Assembly (NCBI GenBank): GCA_964467705.1
Contig: CAYXUZ010000118.1
Span: 1-20,258 of the forward strand
Source of the DNA: CAADGU01 sp964467705
GTDB lineage: Bacteria; Chloroflexota; Anaerolineae; Promineifilales; Promineifilaceae
DNA length: 20,258 nucleotides
Direction of reading: 5' to 3'
Position 1 is the first letter of the stretch. Every line of letters starts with the position of its first letter. The notes under the pieces are model-generated. The model was not told the origin of the DNA. It saw only the letters and a program-made list of their open reading frames with translations, and did not search any database. The translations under genes were made by a program, and so were the position numbers. Of the stretch, positions 7,326 through 14,865 are shown in pieces.

Positions 7326-7964
7326 ATGTCAGTGACCAGAGACCAAATTGTAACGTGGCTGGAGAAAACGGCCGTCGTCCTTAACGAGAATAAGCAGTAC
7401 CTCACCGACCTGGACGCTGCCATTGGTGACGCCGACCATGGCATCAACATGGCGCGTGGGTTTACCAAAGTGATGGAAAAGCTACCCACTGTGGTCGATA
7501 AGGACATTGGCAACATTCTCAAGACCGTCGGTATGACCCTCATTTCCAGTGTGGGCGGGGCCAGCGGCCCGTTGTATGGCACGTTTTACATGCGGGCGGG
7601 CACGGCCGTTGCCGCCAAAGAAGAACTGAGCAACACAGATTTAGTCGCCATGTTACAGGCTGGTGTAGATGGGGTTGTGCAGCGTGGCCGCGCCGAACTG
7701 GAAGACAAAACGATGATTGACGCCTGGTTTCCGGCCATGGCAGCGTTGAAAACGGCCGTAGACGCCAACGATACCACCTTAGACGCTTTGCAAAAAACAG
7801 TCGTCGCCGCTGAACAAGGTATGAAGGCTACCATCCCGCTCAAGGCGCGTAAGGGGCGCGCCAGCTACCTGGGCGACCGCAGCATCGGCCACCAGGACCC
7901 TGGCGCCACCTCAACCCACTTAATTCTGAATGCGTTATTGGAGACAGTGCAAGAGGGGAATTGA
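7326..7964 (+). CDS. dhaL: Dihydroxyacetone kinase, nucleotide-binding subunit DhaL
   Basis: A 212-residue DhaL that carries a permanently bound ADP. The ADP is rephosphorylated by DhaM and then passes phosphate to the dihydroxyacetone held by DhaK. The Mg-binding aspartates Asp30, Asp35 and Asp37 in DLDAAIGDADHG match the PTS-type family exactly. GGASGPLYGTFY and the C-terminal DRSIGHQDPGATS are also diagnostic. Length equals the free-standing DhaL rather than the fused ATP-dependent kinase. There is no good ribosome binding site (at best CTGGGA 10 bases upstream). The gene is separated from dhaK by the heptamer palindrome at 7237-7312. It carries three ACGGCCGT octamers, all read as Thr-Ala-Val. 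Confidence 0.96.
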   Translation: MSVTRDQIVTWLEKTAVVLNENKQYLTDLDAAIGDADHGINMARGFTKVMEKLPTVVDKDIGNILKTVGMTLISSVGGASGPLYGTFYMRAGTAVAAKEELSNTDLVAMLQAGVDGVVQRGRAELEDKTMIDAWFPAMAALKTAVDANDTTLDALQKTVVAAEQGMKATIPLKARKGRASYLGDRSIGHQDPGATSTHLILNALLETVQEGN

Positions 7965-7993
7965 GTAATTAACCAGTTACCCAATCACCAATT
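7959..7993. repeat. Weak A/T-rich heptamer tract between dhaL and glpK
   Basis: Loose 7-base units (TAATTAA, CCAGTTA, CCCAATC, ACCAATT) begin over the dhaL stop codon, with AATTG/CAATT ends. Symmetry is much poorer than in the other elements. This is the only one of the group followed by a clear ribosome binding site (AAGGAG, 7995-8000). Confidence 0.4.
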
Positions 7994-8008
7994 TAAGGAG
8001 TTAGGAAA

Positions 8009-9514
8009 ATGACCAAGTATGTGGCTGCAATTGATCAAGGTACCACCAGTACCCGTTGCATGATTTTTAATCATTCCGGTGCGCCGGTGGGGGCGCACCA
8101 GTTAGAACATGAGCAAATCTATCCCAAACCCGGCTGGGTGGAACACGACCCTATGGAAATCTGGGCGCGCACCCAGGATGTAGTCAAGGGAGCCATGAAA
8201 GCCGCCGGTATTACCGCCGCTGACCTGGCGGCGGTGGGGATCACCAATCAGCGTGAAACCACCGTTGTCTGGGACAAAACCACCGGCAAACCACTGTACA
8301 ACGCCATCGTCTGGCAAGACACCCGCACCGACAAAATCTGCAAAGATTTGGAAGGCAGCGTGGGCCAGAACCGCTTCCGCGACAAGGTGGGTTTGCCGCT
8401 GGCAACCTACTTCTCCGGCCCGAAAGTGAAATGGGTGCTGGAAAATGTGCCCGCAGCACGTGCTGCGGCCGACAAAGGCAACGCCCTTTTTGGCAACATT
8501 GACACCTGGCTTATCTGGAATTTGACGGGTGGGGTAAATGGCGGTGTGCATGTCACGGATGTGAGCAACGCCAGCCGCACCATGTTGATGAACCTGGATG
8601 GGCTGCGCTGGTCAGACTCCATCAGCAGCACCATGGGCATTCCCCAATCCATGCTGCCGGAGATACGGCCGTCGTCCCAGGTTTATGGTCACACCACCGA
8701 AGATGGCCCCTTTGGCGGCCGTATCCCGGTCGCGGGCGACCTGGGCGACCAGCAAGCGGCCACTGTCGGCCAGGCCTGTTTCAGCCCCGGCGAAGCCAAA
8801 AACACCTACGGCACCGGCTGTTTCATGATTCTCAACACCGGCACCAAAATTGTGCCCAGCAAGAGCGGCCTGCTCACCACCCTCTGTTACCAGTTTGGCG
8901 ACGAACCGGCGGTCTATGCCCTGGAAGGCTCCATCGCCATCACCGGCGCGCTGGTACAATGGCTGCGCGATAACCTGGACTTCTTCGACTTCTCGCCGCA
9001 CATTGAGGATTACGCCAGGTCGGTGGAAGATAACGGCGGCGTCTATTTTGTGCCCGCCTTCTCTGGCCTTTTTGCTCCGTATTGGCGCTCGGATGCCCGC
9101 GGCGTCATCGCCGGGCTGACTCGTTATGTCAAAAAAGGGCACATCGCCCGTGCTGCGTTGGAAGCAACCGCCTTCCAGACCCGCGAAGTGTTGGATGCCA
9201 TGAATGCTGATTCCGGCGTAGACCTGACGGCGTTGAAAGTGGATGGCGGCATGGTGTACAACAACCTGCTGATGCAGTTCCAGGCAGATGTGTTGGGTGT
9301 GCCGGTGGTACGGCCGAAAGTGGCAGAAACGACCGCTCTTGGTGCAGCCTATGCGGCTGGTTATGCCGTGGGTTTCTGGCAAAGCACCGATGAAATGCGG
9401 CAAAACTGGGGCATGGACCACACCTGGGAACCTACCCCCGGCAGCCATGCCAGCACCGAACTGTTTACCCAATGGAAAAAAGCGGTGACACGCACGTTTG
9501 ATTGGGTGGAATAG
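8009..9514 (+). CDS. glpK: Glycerol kinase
   Basis: A 501-residue FGGY-family kinase that makes sn-glycerol-3-phosphate from glycerol and ATP. The N-terminus AAIDQGTTSTRCMIF is the phosphate-binding start of the fold. EQIYPKPGWVEHDPMEIW, TNQRETTVVWDKTTGKP and AGDLGDQQAATVGQACF are hallmark GlpK segments, the last holding the catalytic Asp. Length is essentially that of the E. coli enzyme (502). The ATG is 8 bases after AAGGAG. It follows dhaL with a 44-base gap in the same transcription unit. Its product feeds GlpABC, encoded downstream. Only one ACGGCCGT occurs in its 1.5 kb. Confidence 0.98.
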   Translation: MTKYVAAIDQGTTSTRCMIFNHSGAPVGAHQLEHEQIYPKPGWVEHDPMEIWARTQDVVKGAMKAAGITAADLAAVGITNQRETTVVWDKTTGKPLYNAIVWQDTRTDKICKDLEGSVGQNRFRDKVGLPLATYFSGPKVKWVLENVPAARAAADKGNALFGNIDTWLIWNLTGGVNGGVHVTDVSNASRTMLMNLDGLRWSDSISSTMGIPQSMLPEIRPSSQVYGHTTEDGPFGGRIPVAGDLGDQQAATVGQACFSPGEAKNTYGTGCFMILNTGTKIVPSKSGLLTTLCYQFGDEPAVYALEGSIAITGALVQWLRDNLDFFDFSPHIEDYARSVEDNGGVYFVPAFSGLFAPYWRSDARGVIAGLTRYVKKGHIARAALEATAFQTREVLDAMNADSGVDLTALKVDGGMVYNNLLMQFQADVLGVPVVRPKVAETTALGAAYAAGYAVGFWQSTDEMRQNWGMDHTWEPTPGSHASTELFTQWKKAVTRTFDWVE

Positions 9515-9530
9515 AAAGATGTAATGGAAG

Positions 9531-9560
9531 ACCCTAAGGGTTTCAGAAAACCCTTAGGGT
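9531..9560. repeat. Perfect 13-bp hairpin before dhaR
   Basis: ACCCTAAGGGTTT (9531-9543) pairs perfectly with AAACCCTTAGGGT (9548-9560) around CAGA. It is a stem variant of the 3060-3089 element. It lies 16 bases after the glpK stop and 20 bases before the preferred dhaR ATG. It could also weaken transcription passing from glpK into the regulator gene. Confidence 0.8.
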
Positions 9561-9580
9561 TTATTACCAACTACGCCACC

Positions 9581-11632
9581 ATGCAGCCAAATAACTACCC
9601 TGTGCGCAGGGACCTCCTGAAGCAGTTCTGGTATGCCTTTATGAAAACGGGCCGGGTTGAGCCGTTGGAGGGCTATGAGCCGGACCCCCATGTGGTGCGT
9701 TCCTGGCAGCGCTGCGCCCCTCGTTCTGACCCGCGCCAGTCGCCGCGCGCCGTGACGCTGCAAGAAGCGGCGCTGCAAACGACATTGAAGACGCACACCG
9801 ATTTGCTGATGCAGGCACGGCCGTTTCTGGAAGACATCTACCAGTTCTTTGAGGGTGCTTACTGTGCCATTGTTTTCACTGATGGCGCTGGCTGCATTCT
9901 GGACATTGAAGGGGATAACTCCATTGTGGCCCAATCACACATTCCCACCACCACACGTGGCCGTATGGCCGATCCGCAGATCTCACCCACCGGGCAGGCC
10001 GCTTTTGGCCTGCACCAGGGGGCGATCTGGTCGGAGAATTGTGTGGGCACCAATGGTTTTGGCATGGCGCTGGTGACGGCTATGCCGGTACAGGTGGTGG
10101 GCGCGGAACATTTTTATGCGGTTTTTCATGAACTGGCGACCACGGCCGCACCCATCCATGACGCCAACGGTCGTATCGTCGCTTTGATCGGTATCGTCGA
10201 ACTGGCCACGGCCCATTCCCGCCACAGCCTTTCCCTGGTGATGGCCGCGGCCCGCGCTATTAGCAATCTGTTGCAGGCCAATATGTATTTGCAGGAGGCC
10301 AACCACCGGCTGGCGGAGGTGAACGCCATCCTGGGGTCAATTCAAGAAGGCGTACTGGCCTGGGACGCCGCGGGCAAGATCAACCATGTGAACGCCCACG
10401 CCGGAGAACTGCTGCACATCAATCCACAAACGGCCGTTGGCCTGCCCCTGTCTACCATCCTCAACCTGCCATCTTCTGTGGATACGGCCGTATTGGAAGC
10501 ATCCGAACTAAGCGATGTGGAAGTTACATTTGATATACCGGGCCGGGAGATGGTGCAGGCATTGGTCAGTTTGCGCATTTTGGGCAACGGCCGTGCCGCC
10601 CCCGCCGGTTATATGCTGATGATGCGCCCCATGGAGCAGGTGCGCCGATTGGTGCAGCAGCAGGTGGGGGCCAGAGCGGCGCTGAAACTGGACGATATTC
10701 CGGCGCAGACGGCTGCCATGCGCACCGTGATGCGCCAGGCGCGCACGGCGGCGCGGGGTCGTGCGCCGGTGTTGCTGCGTGGTGAAAGCGGGGTGGGCAA
10801 AAACCATCTGGCGCGAGCCATTCACAATGACAGCCAGCGGGCTGACAAGCCCTTTATGGCGGTGCAGTGCAAGGCGATCCCCCACGAATTGATGGTGGCG
10901 GAATTATTGGGGAGCGAGGCCGACGGCCGTCCCAGCAAATTTGAACTCACCGACGGCGGCACCCTCATGCTCAACCAGATTGAGTCGCTCTCCCTGGAAA
11001 TGCAGTTTGCCCTATTGCAAGTCATTGAAACCGGCCTAGTCATGCGTCTGGGCAGTGCCCGCTTCATTCCCGTGGATGTGCGCATCATCGCCGCTACATC
11101 GGCCAATCTGGAACGTCGCGTAGCGGAGGGCGAATTTTTGCCCAACCTGTATTACCGTTTTGGCGTTTTCAACATTACCGTGCCGCCATTACGAGAACGC
11201 CCCGAAGATATACCGGCGCTGGCAATCCGCTTTTTATCTCGTTTTGCCCGCACCAACGGCAGCAGTGCCCGGATAACGGATGAGGCTATGCAAACCATTT
11301 GCCGCTATCCCTGGCCCGGCAATGTGCGCGAATTGGAAAGCACGCTGGAACGCGCCTTGCACCACAGCGACAATGACGTGATCGGTGTGGCCGATTTGTC
11401 GGCGACCATTCGCAAAGGGCGCGTGGTGACGGCCGCATCGCCCCACGCCCAGCCCATCCTTTCGGTGGAAGAAGCCGAGCGGGAGGCGATTTTGCAGGCC
11501 GGTTGGGTGTGCCAGGGGCGGGTGACGGAGATGTCGCAGCATTTGGGTATCGGCCGTACCACTCTCTGGCGCAAAATGAAGCAGCTTAACCTGACGCCGG
11601 ACTATTTTAAGCAGGCGAATTATAGGAATTGA
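9581..11632 (+). CDS. dhaR: DhaR-type transcriptional regulator of glycerol/dihydroxyacetone metabolism
   Basis: A 683-residue enhancer-binding-protein-like regulator: GAF-type sensor (about 75-230), PAS-type domain (about 255-370), AAA+ domain (about 385-600) and a Fis-type helix-turn-helix at the C-terminus. The final segment GRVTEMSQHLGIGRTTLWRK closely resembles E. coli DhaR, which senses the phosphorylation state of DhaL. The AAA+ domain keeps a Walker A (GESGVGKN) but lacks the GAFTGA loop that contacts sigma-54 (LLGSEADGRPSKFEL instead). It also has LMLNQIE where active enzymes have LFLDEI. It should thus act with the housekeeping sigma factor. The frame is open from 9524, but those 19 codons run through a hairpin repeat, so the ATG at 9581 is preferred. 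It has no clear ribosome binding site. Confidence 0.9.
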   Translation: MQPNNYPVRRDLLKQFWYAFMKTGRVEPLEGYEPDPHVVRSWQRCAPRSDPRQSPRAVTLQEAALQTTLKTHTDLLMQARPFLEDIYQFFEGAYCAIVFTDGAGCILDIEGDNSIVAQSHIPTTTRGRMADPQISPTGQAAFGLHQGAIWSENCVGTNGFGMALVTAMPVQVVGAEHFYAVFHELATTAAPIHDANGRIVALIGIVELATAHSRHSLSLVMAAARAISNLLQANMYLQEANHRLAEVNAILGSIQEGVLAWDAAGKINHVNAHAGELLHINPQTAVGLPLSTILNLPSSVDTAVLEASELSDVEVTFDIPGREMVQALVSLRILGNGRAAPAGYMLMMRPMEQVRRLVQQQVGARAALKLDDIPAQTAAMRTVMRQARTAARGRAPVLLRGESGVGKNHLARAIHNDSQRADKPFMAVQCKAIPHELMVAELLGSEADGRPSKFELTDGGTLMLNQIESLSLEMQFALLQVIETGLVMRLGSARFIPVDVRIIAATSANLERRVAEGEFLPNLYYRFGVFNITVPPLRERPEDIPALAIRFLSRFARTNGSSARITDEAMQTICRYPWPGNVRELESTLERALHHSDNDVIGVADLSATIRKGRVVTAASPHAQPILSVEEAEREAILQAGWVCQGRVTEMSQHLGIGRTTLWRKMKQLNLTPDYFKQANYRN

Positions 11633-11635
11633 ACA

Positions 11636-11668
11636 AGAGACTAAGGGTTTCAAAAACCCTTAGTCTCT
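11636..11668. repeat. Perfect 15-bp hairpin before glpA
   Basis: AGAGACTAAGGGTTT (11636-11650) pairs perfectly with AAACCCTTAGTCTCT (11654-11668) around CAA. It shares the AAGGGTTT/AAACCCTT core with the elements at 3060 and 9531 but has a different outer stem. It starts 4 bases after the dhaR stop and ends 10 bases before the glpA ATG. Confidence 0.85.
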
Positions 11669-11678
11669 CGCTCCAATC

Positions 11679-13310
11679 ATGCACACGATCCAGACGGAAG
11701 TATTGGTTATTGGCGGCGGCGCGACCGGGACAGGGGTGCTGGCCGACCTGGCGCTGCGCGGTTTTCGTTGCGCCCTGGTGGAAAAGCGCGATCTGGCGCA
11801 TGGCACCACCGGGCGTTACCATGGCCTGCTGCATAGCGGTGGGCGCTATGCCGTCAAGGATCCCAAAGCGGCCACCGAATGTATTGAAGAAAATATCATC
11901 CTGCGCCGGATCATGCCCCATTGCCTTGAGGATACGGGTGGCTTTTTTGTGGTTACACCCTGGGATGATGATGCCTTTGGCGACCGTTTTATGCAGGGCT
12001 GCCGGGACACGGCCGTGCCCTGTGAAGAAATCTCCATCTCCCACATGCTGCGCGAAGAGCCGCACTTGAACCCCCAAATTAGCCGCTGTTTCCGTGTGCC
12101 AGACGCTTCGGCCGATTCCTTTCTGGCGACGCAGTCGGTGGCGGCGTTGGCACAGGCGCATGGGGCGCAAATTTTGCACTACTACGAGGTGAAGCAGCTG
12201 ATTCGCCAGGGAGATCGTGTTATTGGTGCGTTGTGTTATGACCTGGTGCGCGATGAGGATGTGGCGATTCAGGCAGATCTGGTGGTGAATGCGGCCGGGG
12301 CGTGGGCGGGCAAAATTGCACACACGGCCGAAGTGGAAGTGAATGTACGGGCGGGCAAGGGCACGATGATCGCTGCCAGCTACCGCATTGTGAATACGGT
12401 GGTCAATCGCTGCAAGATGCCGGCCGATGGTGACATTATTGTGCCCGTGCATACCGTTTCCATCATAGGCACCACGGATGAGGGGGTGCCGGACCCGGAG
12501 CATTTTGCCATTGAGCCGTGGGAAGTGCAGTTGATGATGCAAGAAGCGGCCAAAATGGTGCCCGGCTGGCAAGATTTGCGGATGCTGCGCTGTTGGGGTG
12601 GGGTACGGCCGTTATATCAAGAAACGAAAGTAGCCGATACCCGTGACGTGACCCGCGCCTACACCTTGCTCGATCACGAAACCCGCGATGGGGTGCCCGG
12701 ATTCATTACCATTACCGGCGGCAAATGGACGACCTACCGGCAAATGGCGCAGGTGACGGTGGACAGGGTGTGTGAGAAGTTGGGCACGACACGGCCGTGC
12801 CGTACCCATGAAACGGTGACGCCTAATCCATTTGACCAGGGGCACGGCCGTAGCCATCACTTCCTCGGTCAACGTTTGGCGGCTGTGGAAAAACAGGAGG
12901 CATTCGGCCAACTCATTTGTGAATGTGAACTGGCGACCCGCGCCGATGTGGAACACGCTATCATCCAGGGCGAAGCCAAAACCATTGACGATGTGCGCCG
13001 CGATGTGCGCGTGGGCATGGGGCCGTGCCAGGGTGGGTTCTGCACCTACCGCGTGGCCGCCATCTGGCACGAACTGAAACAACCGCCGATTGAAGAGACG
13101 AACGTGACCCTGCGTGACTTTTTGCAGGAGCGGTGGAAGGGGCTGATGCCCATTCTCTGGGGGCCGCAGTTGAAACAAGAGCGGCTCGATGAATTAATTT
13201 ACCTGAGCGTATTGAACGCCGACCATCTGCCTGGCCCTCGCGCCTCGCGGCTCGGCCCGGCGATGTATGAACCGGGCACAGCCTGGGAAAGCGATCACGC
13301 CCATGTTTGA
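11679..13310 (+). CDS. glpA: Anaerobic glycerol-3-phosphate dehydrogenase subunit A
   Basis: A 543-residue flavoprotein, the catalytic FAD subunit of the GlpABC complex that oxidises glycerol-3-phosphate to dihydroxyacetone phosphate. The FAD-binding start is VLVIGGGATGTGVLADLALRG. ITGGKWTTYRQMA is the conserved C-terminal part of the oxidase domain. From about residue 405 a BFD-type [2Fe-2S] domain follows, with Cys414, Cys416, Cys450 and Cys455 (CEC then CQGGFC). This domain marks GlpA and is absent from aerobic GlpD. No ribosome binding site is visible before the ATG, which lies 10 bases after the 11636-11668 hairpin. The order glpA-glpB-glpC is the classic operon order. Confidence 0.96.
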   Translation: MHTIQTEVLVIGGGATGTGVLADLALRGFRCALVEKRDLAHGTTGRYHGLLHSGGRYAVKDPKAATECIEENIILRRIMPHCLEDTGGFFVVTPWDDDAFGDRFMQGCRDTAVPCEEISISHMLREEPHLNPQISRCFRVPDASADSFLATQSVAALAQAHGAQILHYYEVKQLIRQGDRVIGALCYDLVRDEDVAIQADLVVNAAGAWAGKIAHTAEVEVNVRAGKGTMIAASYRIVNTVVNRCKMPADGDIIVPVHTVSIIGTTDEGVPDPEHFAIEPWEVQLMMQEAAKMVPGWQDLRMLRCWGGVRPLYQETKVADTRDVTRAYTLLDHETRDGVPGFITITGGKWTTYRQMAQVTVDRVCEKLGTTRPCRTHETVTPNPFDQGHGRSHHFLGQRLAAVEKQEAFGQLICECELATRADVEHAIIQGEAKTIDDVRRDVRVGMGPCQGGFCTYRVAAIWHELKQPPIEETNVTLRDFLQERWKGLMPILWGPQLKQERLDELIYLSVLNADHLPGPRASRLGPAMYEPGTAWESDHAHV

Positions 13311-13314
13311 TTTT

Positions 13315-13412
13315 TTTAACGCAAAGGAGCAAAGAGGCAAAGAAAAGAGAAGAAAAGAGCTTTTCCTCTTTCTTCTTTGCACTCTTCCACTCTTTGCGTT
13401 CTTTGCGTTAAA
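13315..13412. repeat. Purine/pyrimidine heptamer palindrome between glpA and glpB
   Basis: The left arm is built of 7-base purine-rich units (GCAAAGG, AGCAAAG, AGGCAAA, GAAAAGA). The right arm has the pyrimidine counterparts (TTCTTCT, TTGCACT, TCTTTGC, GTTCTTT). The ends TTTAACGCAAAG (13315-13326) and CTTTGCGTTAAA (13401-13412) match perfectly. It starts 4 bases after the glpA stop and ends 8 bases before the glpB ATG. Confidence 0.8.
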
Positions 13413-13420
13413 GTTTAATT

Positions 13421-14674
13421 ATGTCAAATGATGTATTAGTGATTGGTGCAGGGTTGGCCGGGTTGACGGCCGCCTGGCAGGCCAGCCAGCGTGGGAAAGG
13501 TGTGCGGCTCATCGCCAAAGGGTGGGGGGCCACGCACTGGCACGCGGGTTGTGTGGATGTGTTGGGTTATTGGCCGGTGGAGAGTGACACGGCCGTGACC
13601 AATCCTGCTTCTGCCATGCCTGACCTGCTCGCCGCCAATCCGCAGCATCCGTATACGTTGGTGGGCCTGGCGCAACTGGAAGAAGCGTTGGCAGATTTTA
13701 AGCAGTTATGTGTTGATTATGGTTATCCGTTGGTGGGTTCGTTGGGCAAAAATTGGCGATTGCCGACGGCCGTTGGCGCTGCCCGCCCCACTTGTCTGGC
13801 CCCGGCCACGATGACCGCTGGTGACCTGGAAGATGGCGCGCCCATGCTGTTGGTAGGCTTCAAACAACTGCCGGACTTTTTTGCCAACATTGCCGCCGCT
13901 AATCTGGCGGGGCAGGGCATCCCGGCGCGGCATGTGACGCTTGATTTACCGGCATTGGCGGGGCGGAATTTTACGACGGCCGTGAACCTGGCCCGTTTCA
14001 TGCAGCAGTCCGACTTTCGGGCGGCGGTGGTGCAGGCGGTGAAGCCGCATTTGGGTGAGGCAGCGCGGGTGGGTTTTCCGGCGGTGTTGGGGCTGGAAGA
14101 GGCGACGGCCGTGCATCAAGATTTACAGTCCCAATTGGGCCGTCCCGTTTTTGAAATTCCCGGTTTGCCGCCGTCGGTGGCCGGGATGCGGCTGCATCGC
14201 ATCCTCAAAGCGGCCATTGAAAAGAACGGCGGGCGGGTGTATGACGGCATGGAGGCGATTGGGTTTGAGTCGGAAGGAGGGCGGGTGACGGCCGTGTACA
14301 CCGAAACGTCCGGACGACCGCGCCAACATCGGTATGACCAGGTGGTGCTGGCCACGGGTGGCATTTTGGGCGGCGGCATCGTCACCAACCATGCCGGTGA
14401 GGTGTGCGAAGTGGTCTTTAACCTGCCGCTGCACCACCCGGAAAATCGGCTGGAATGGTTCCGCCGCGATTTCTTGGATAAACAAGGCCATCCCATTTAC
14501 CGCAGTGGCGTCCGTGTGAATGAGAACTTTCAGCCAATAAACGGCCGTGTTATCTACCAAAATCTTTACGCCACCGGTAACATCCTGGCCGGTTTCGACC
14601 CCATCCGCGAGCGCTCCTTCGACGGCATCGCCCTGGCGACAGGGTATGTGGTCGGGAATATAGTGGGTAATTGA
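13421..14674 (+). CDS. glpB: Anaerobic glycerol-3-phosphate dehydrogenase subunit B
   Basis: A 417-residue flavin-binding subunit (E. coli GlpB has 419). The dinucleotide-binding start is VLVIGAGLAGLTAAWQAS, followed by the GlpB-typical ATHWHAGCVDVLGY. The C-terminal ATGNILAGFDPIRERSFDGI is also characteristic. In the known complex it relays electrons between the FAD of GlpA and the iron-sulphur clusters of GlpC. No ribosome binding site is seen (AAAGTTTAATT precedes the ATG), and the heptamer palindrome at 13315-13412 occupies the intergenic space. Six ACGGCCGT octamers lie within the gene, a high density, five of them read as Thr-Ala-Val. Confidence 0.94.
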   Translation: MSNDVLVIGAGLAGLTAAWQASQRGKGVRLIAKGWGATHWHAGCVDVLGYWPVESDTAVTNPASAMPDLLAANPQHPYTLVGLAQLEEALADFKQLCVDYGYPLVGSLGKNWRLPTAVGAARPTCLAPATMTAGDLEDGAPMLLVGFKQLPDFFANIAAANLAGQGIPARHVTLDLPALAGRNFTTAVNLARFMQQSDFRAAVVQAVKPHLGEAARVGFPAVLGLEEATAVHQDLQSQLGRPVFEIPGLPPSVAGMRLHRILKAAIEKNGGRVYDGMEAIGFESEGGRVTAVYTETSGRPRQHRYDQVVLATGGILGGGIVTNHAGEVCEVVFNLPLHHPENRLEWFRRDFLDKQGHPIYRSGVRVNENFQPINGRVIYQNLYATGNILAGFDPIRERSFDGIALATGYVVGNIVGN

Positions 14675-14740
14675 GGCGCTGGGATATTGAGATATTAGTA
14701 CACTGTTAAGTAGCTCAACTTAACTTTAATGCTCTACATG

Positions 14741-14848
14741 TCATTCCGAGCGGAGTCTTCGGAGCGAGGAATCCCTCGCCTGTACAAGTAGTGGAGATTC
14801 CTCTCTTCGACAGGCTCAGGGCAGGCTCTCGAAGACTCGTCGGAATGA
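14741..14848. repeat. 108-base interspersed palindromic repeat before glpC
   Basis: The ends TCATTCCGA (14741-14749) and TCGGAATGA (14840-14848) are perfect inverted repeats. Inside, GAGTCTTCG (14753-14761) pairs with CGAAGACTC (14830-14838), and GAGGAATC (14766-14773) with GATTCCTC (14796-14803). The segment TTCGACAGGCTCAGGGCAGG (14807-14826) is a motif seen in dispersed repeats of many bacterial genomes. The layout suggests a MITE- or REP-like dispersed element. The rest of the glpB-glpC gap (14675-14740) is A/T-rich and has no other clear feature. Confidence 0.75.
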
Positions 14849-14865
14849 TAGATTATATTGACATA

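Noticed and set aside
8612..9472. 286-codon open frame opposite glpK
   Set aside because: glpK is unambiguous over the same bases. The antisense frame is open because of codon bias and has no ribosome binding site or family features.
9524..9580. 19-residue N-terminal extension of DhaR
   Set aside because: These codons translate the 9531-9560 hairpin (DPKGFRKPLGF), which is a dispersed repeat and not DhaR sequence.
11607..12572. 321-codon open frame opposite glpA
   Set aside because: It overlaps the glpA FAD domain and the hairpin at 11636, and resembles no protein family.
14741..14848. Complete insertion sequence before glpC
   Set aside because: At 108 bases with no transposase frame it can only be a non-autonomous element. 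No flanking target duplication is evident.
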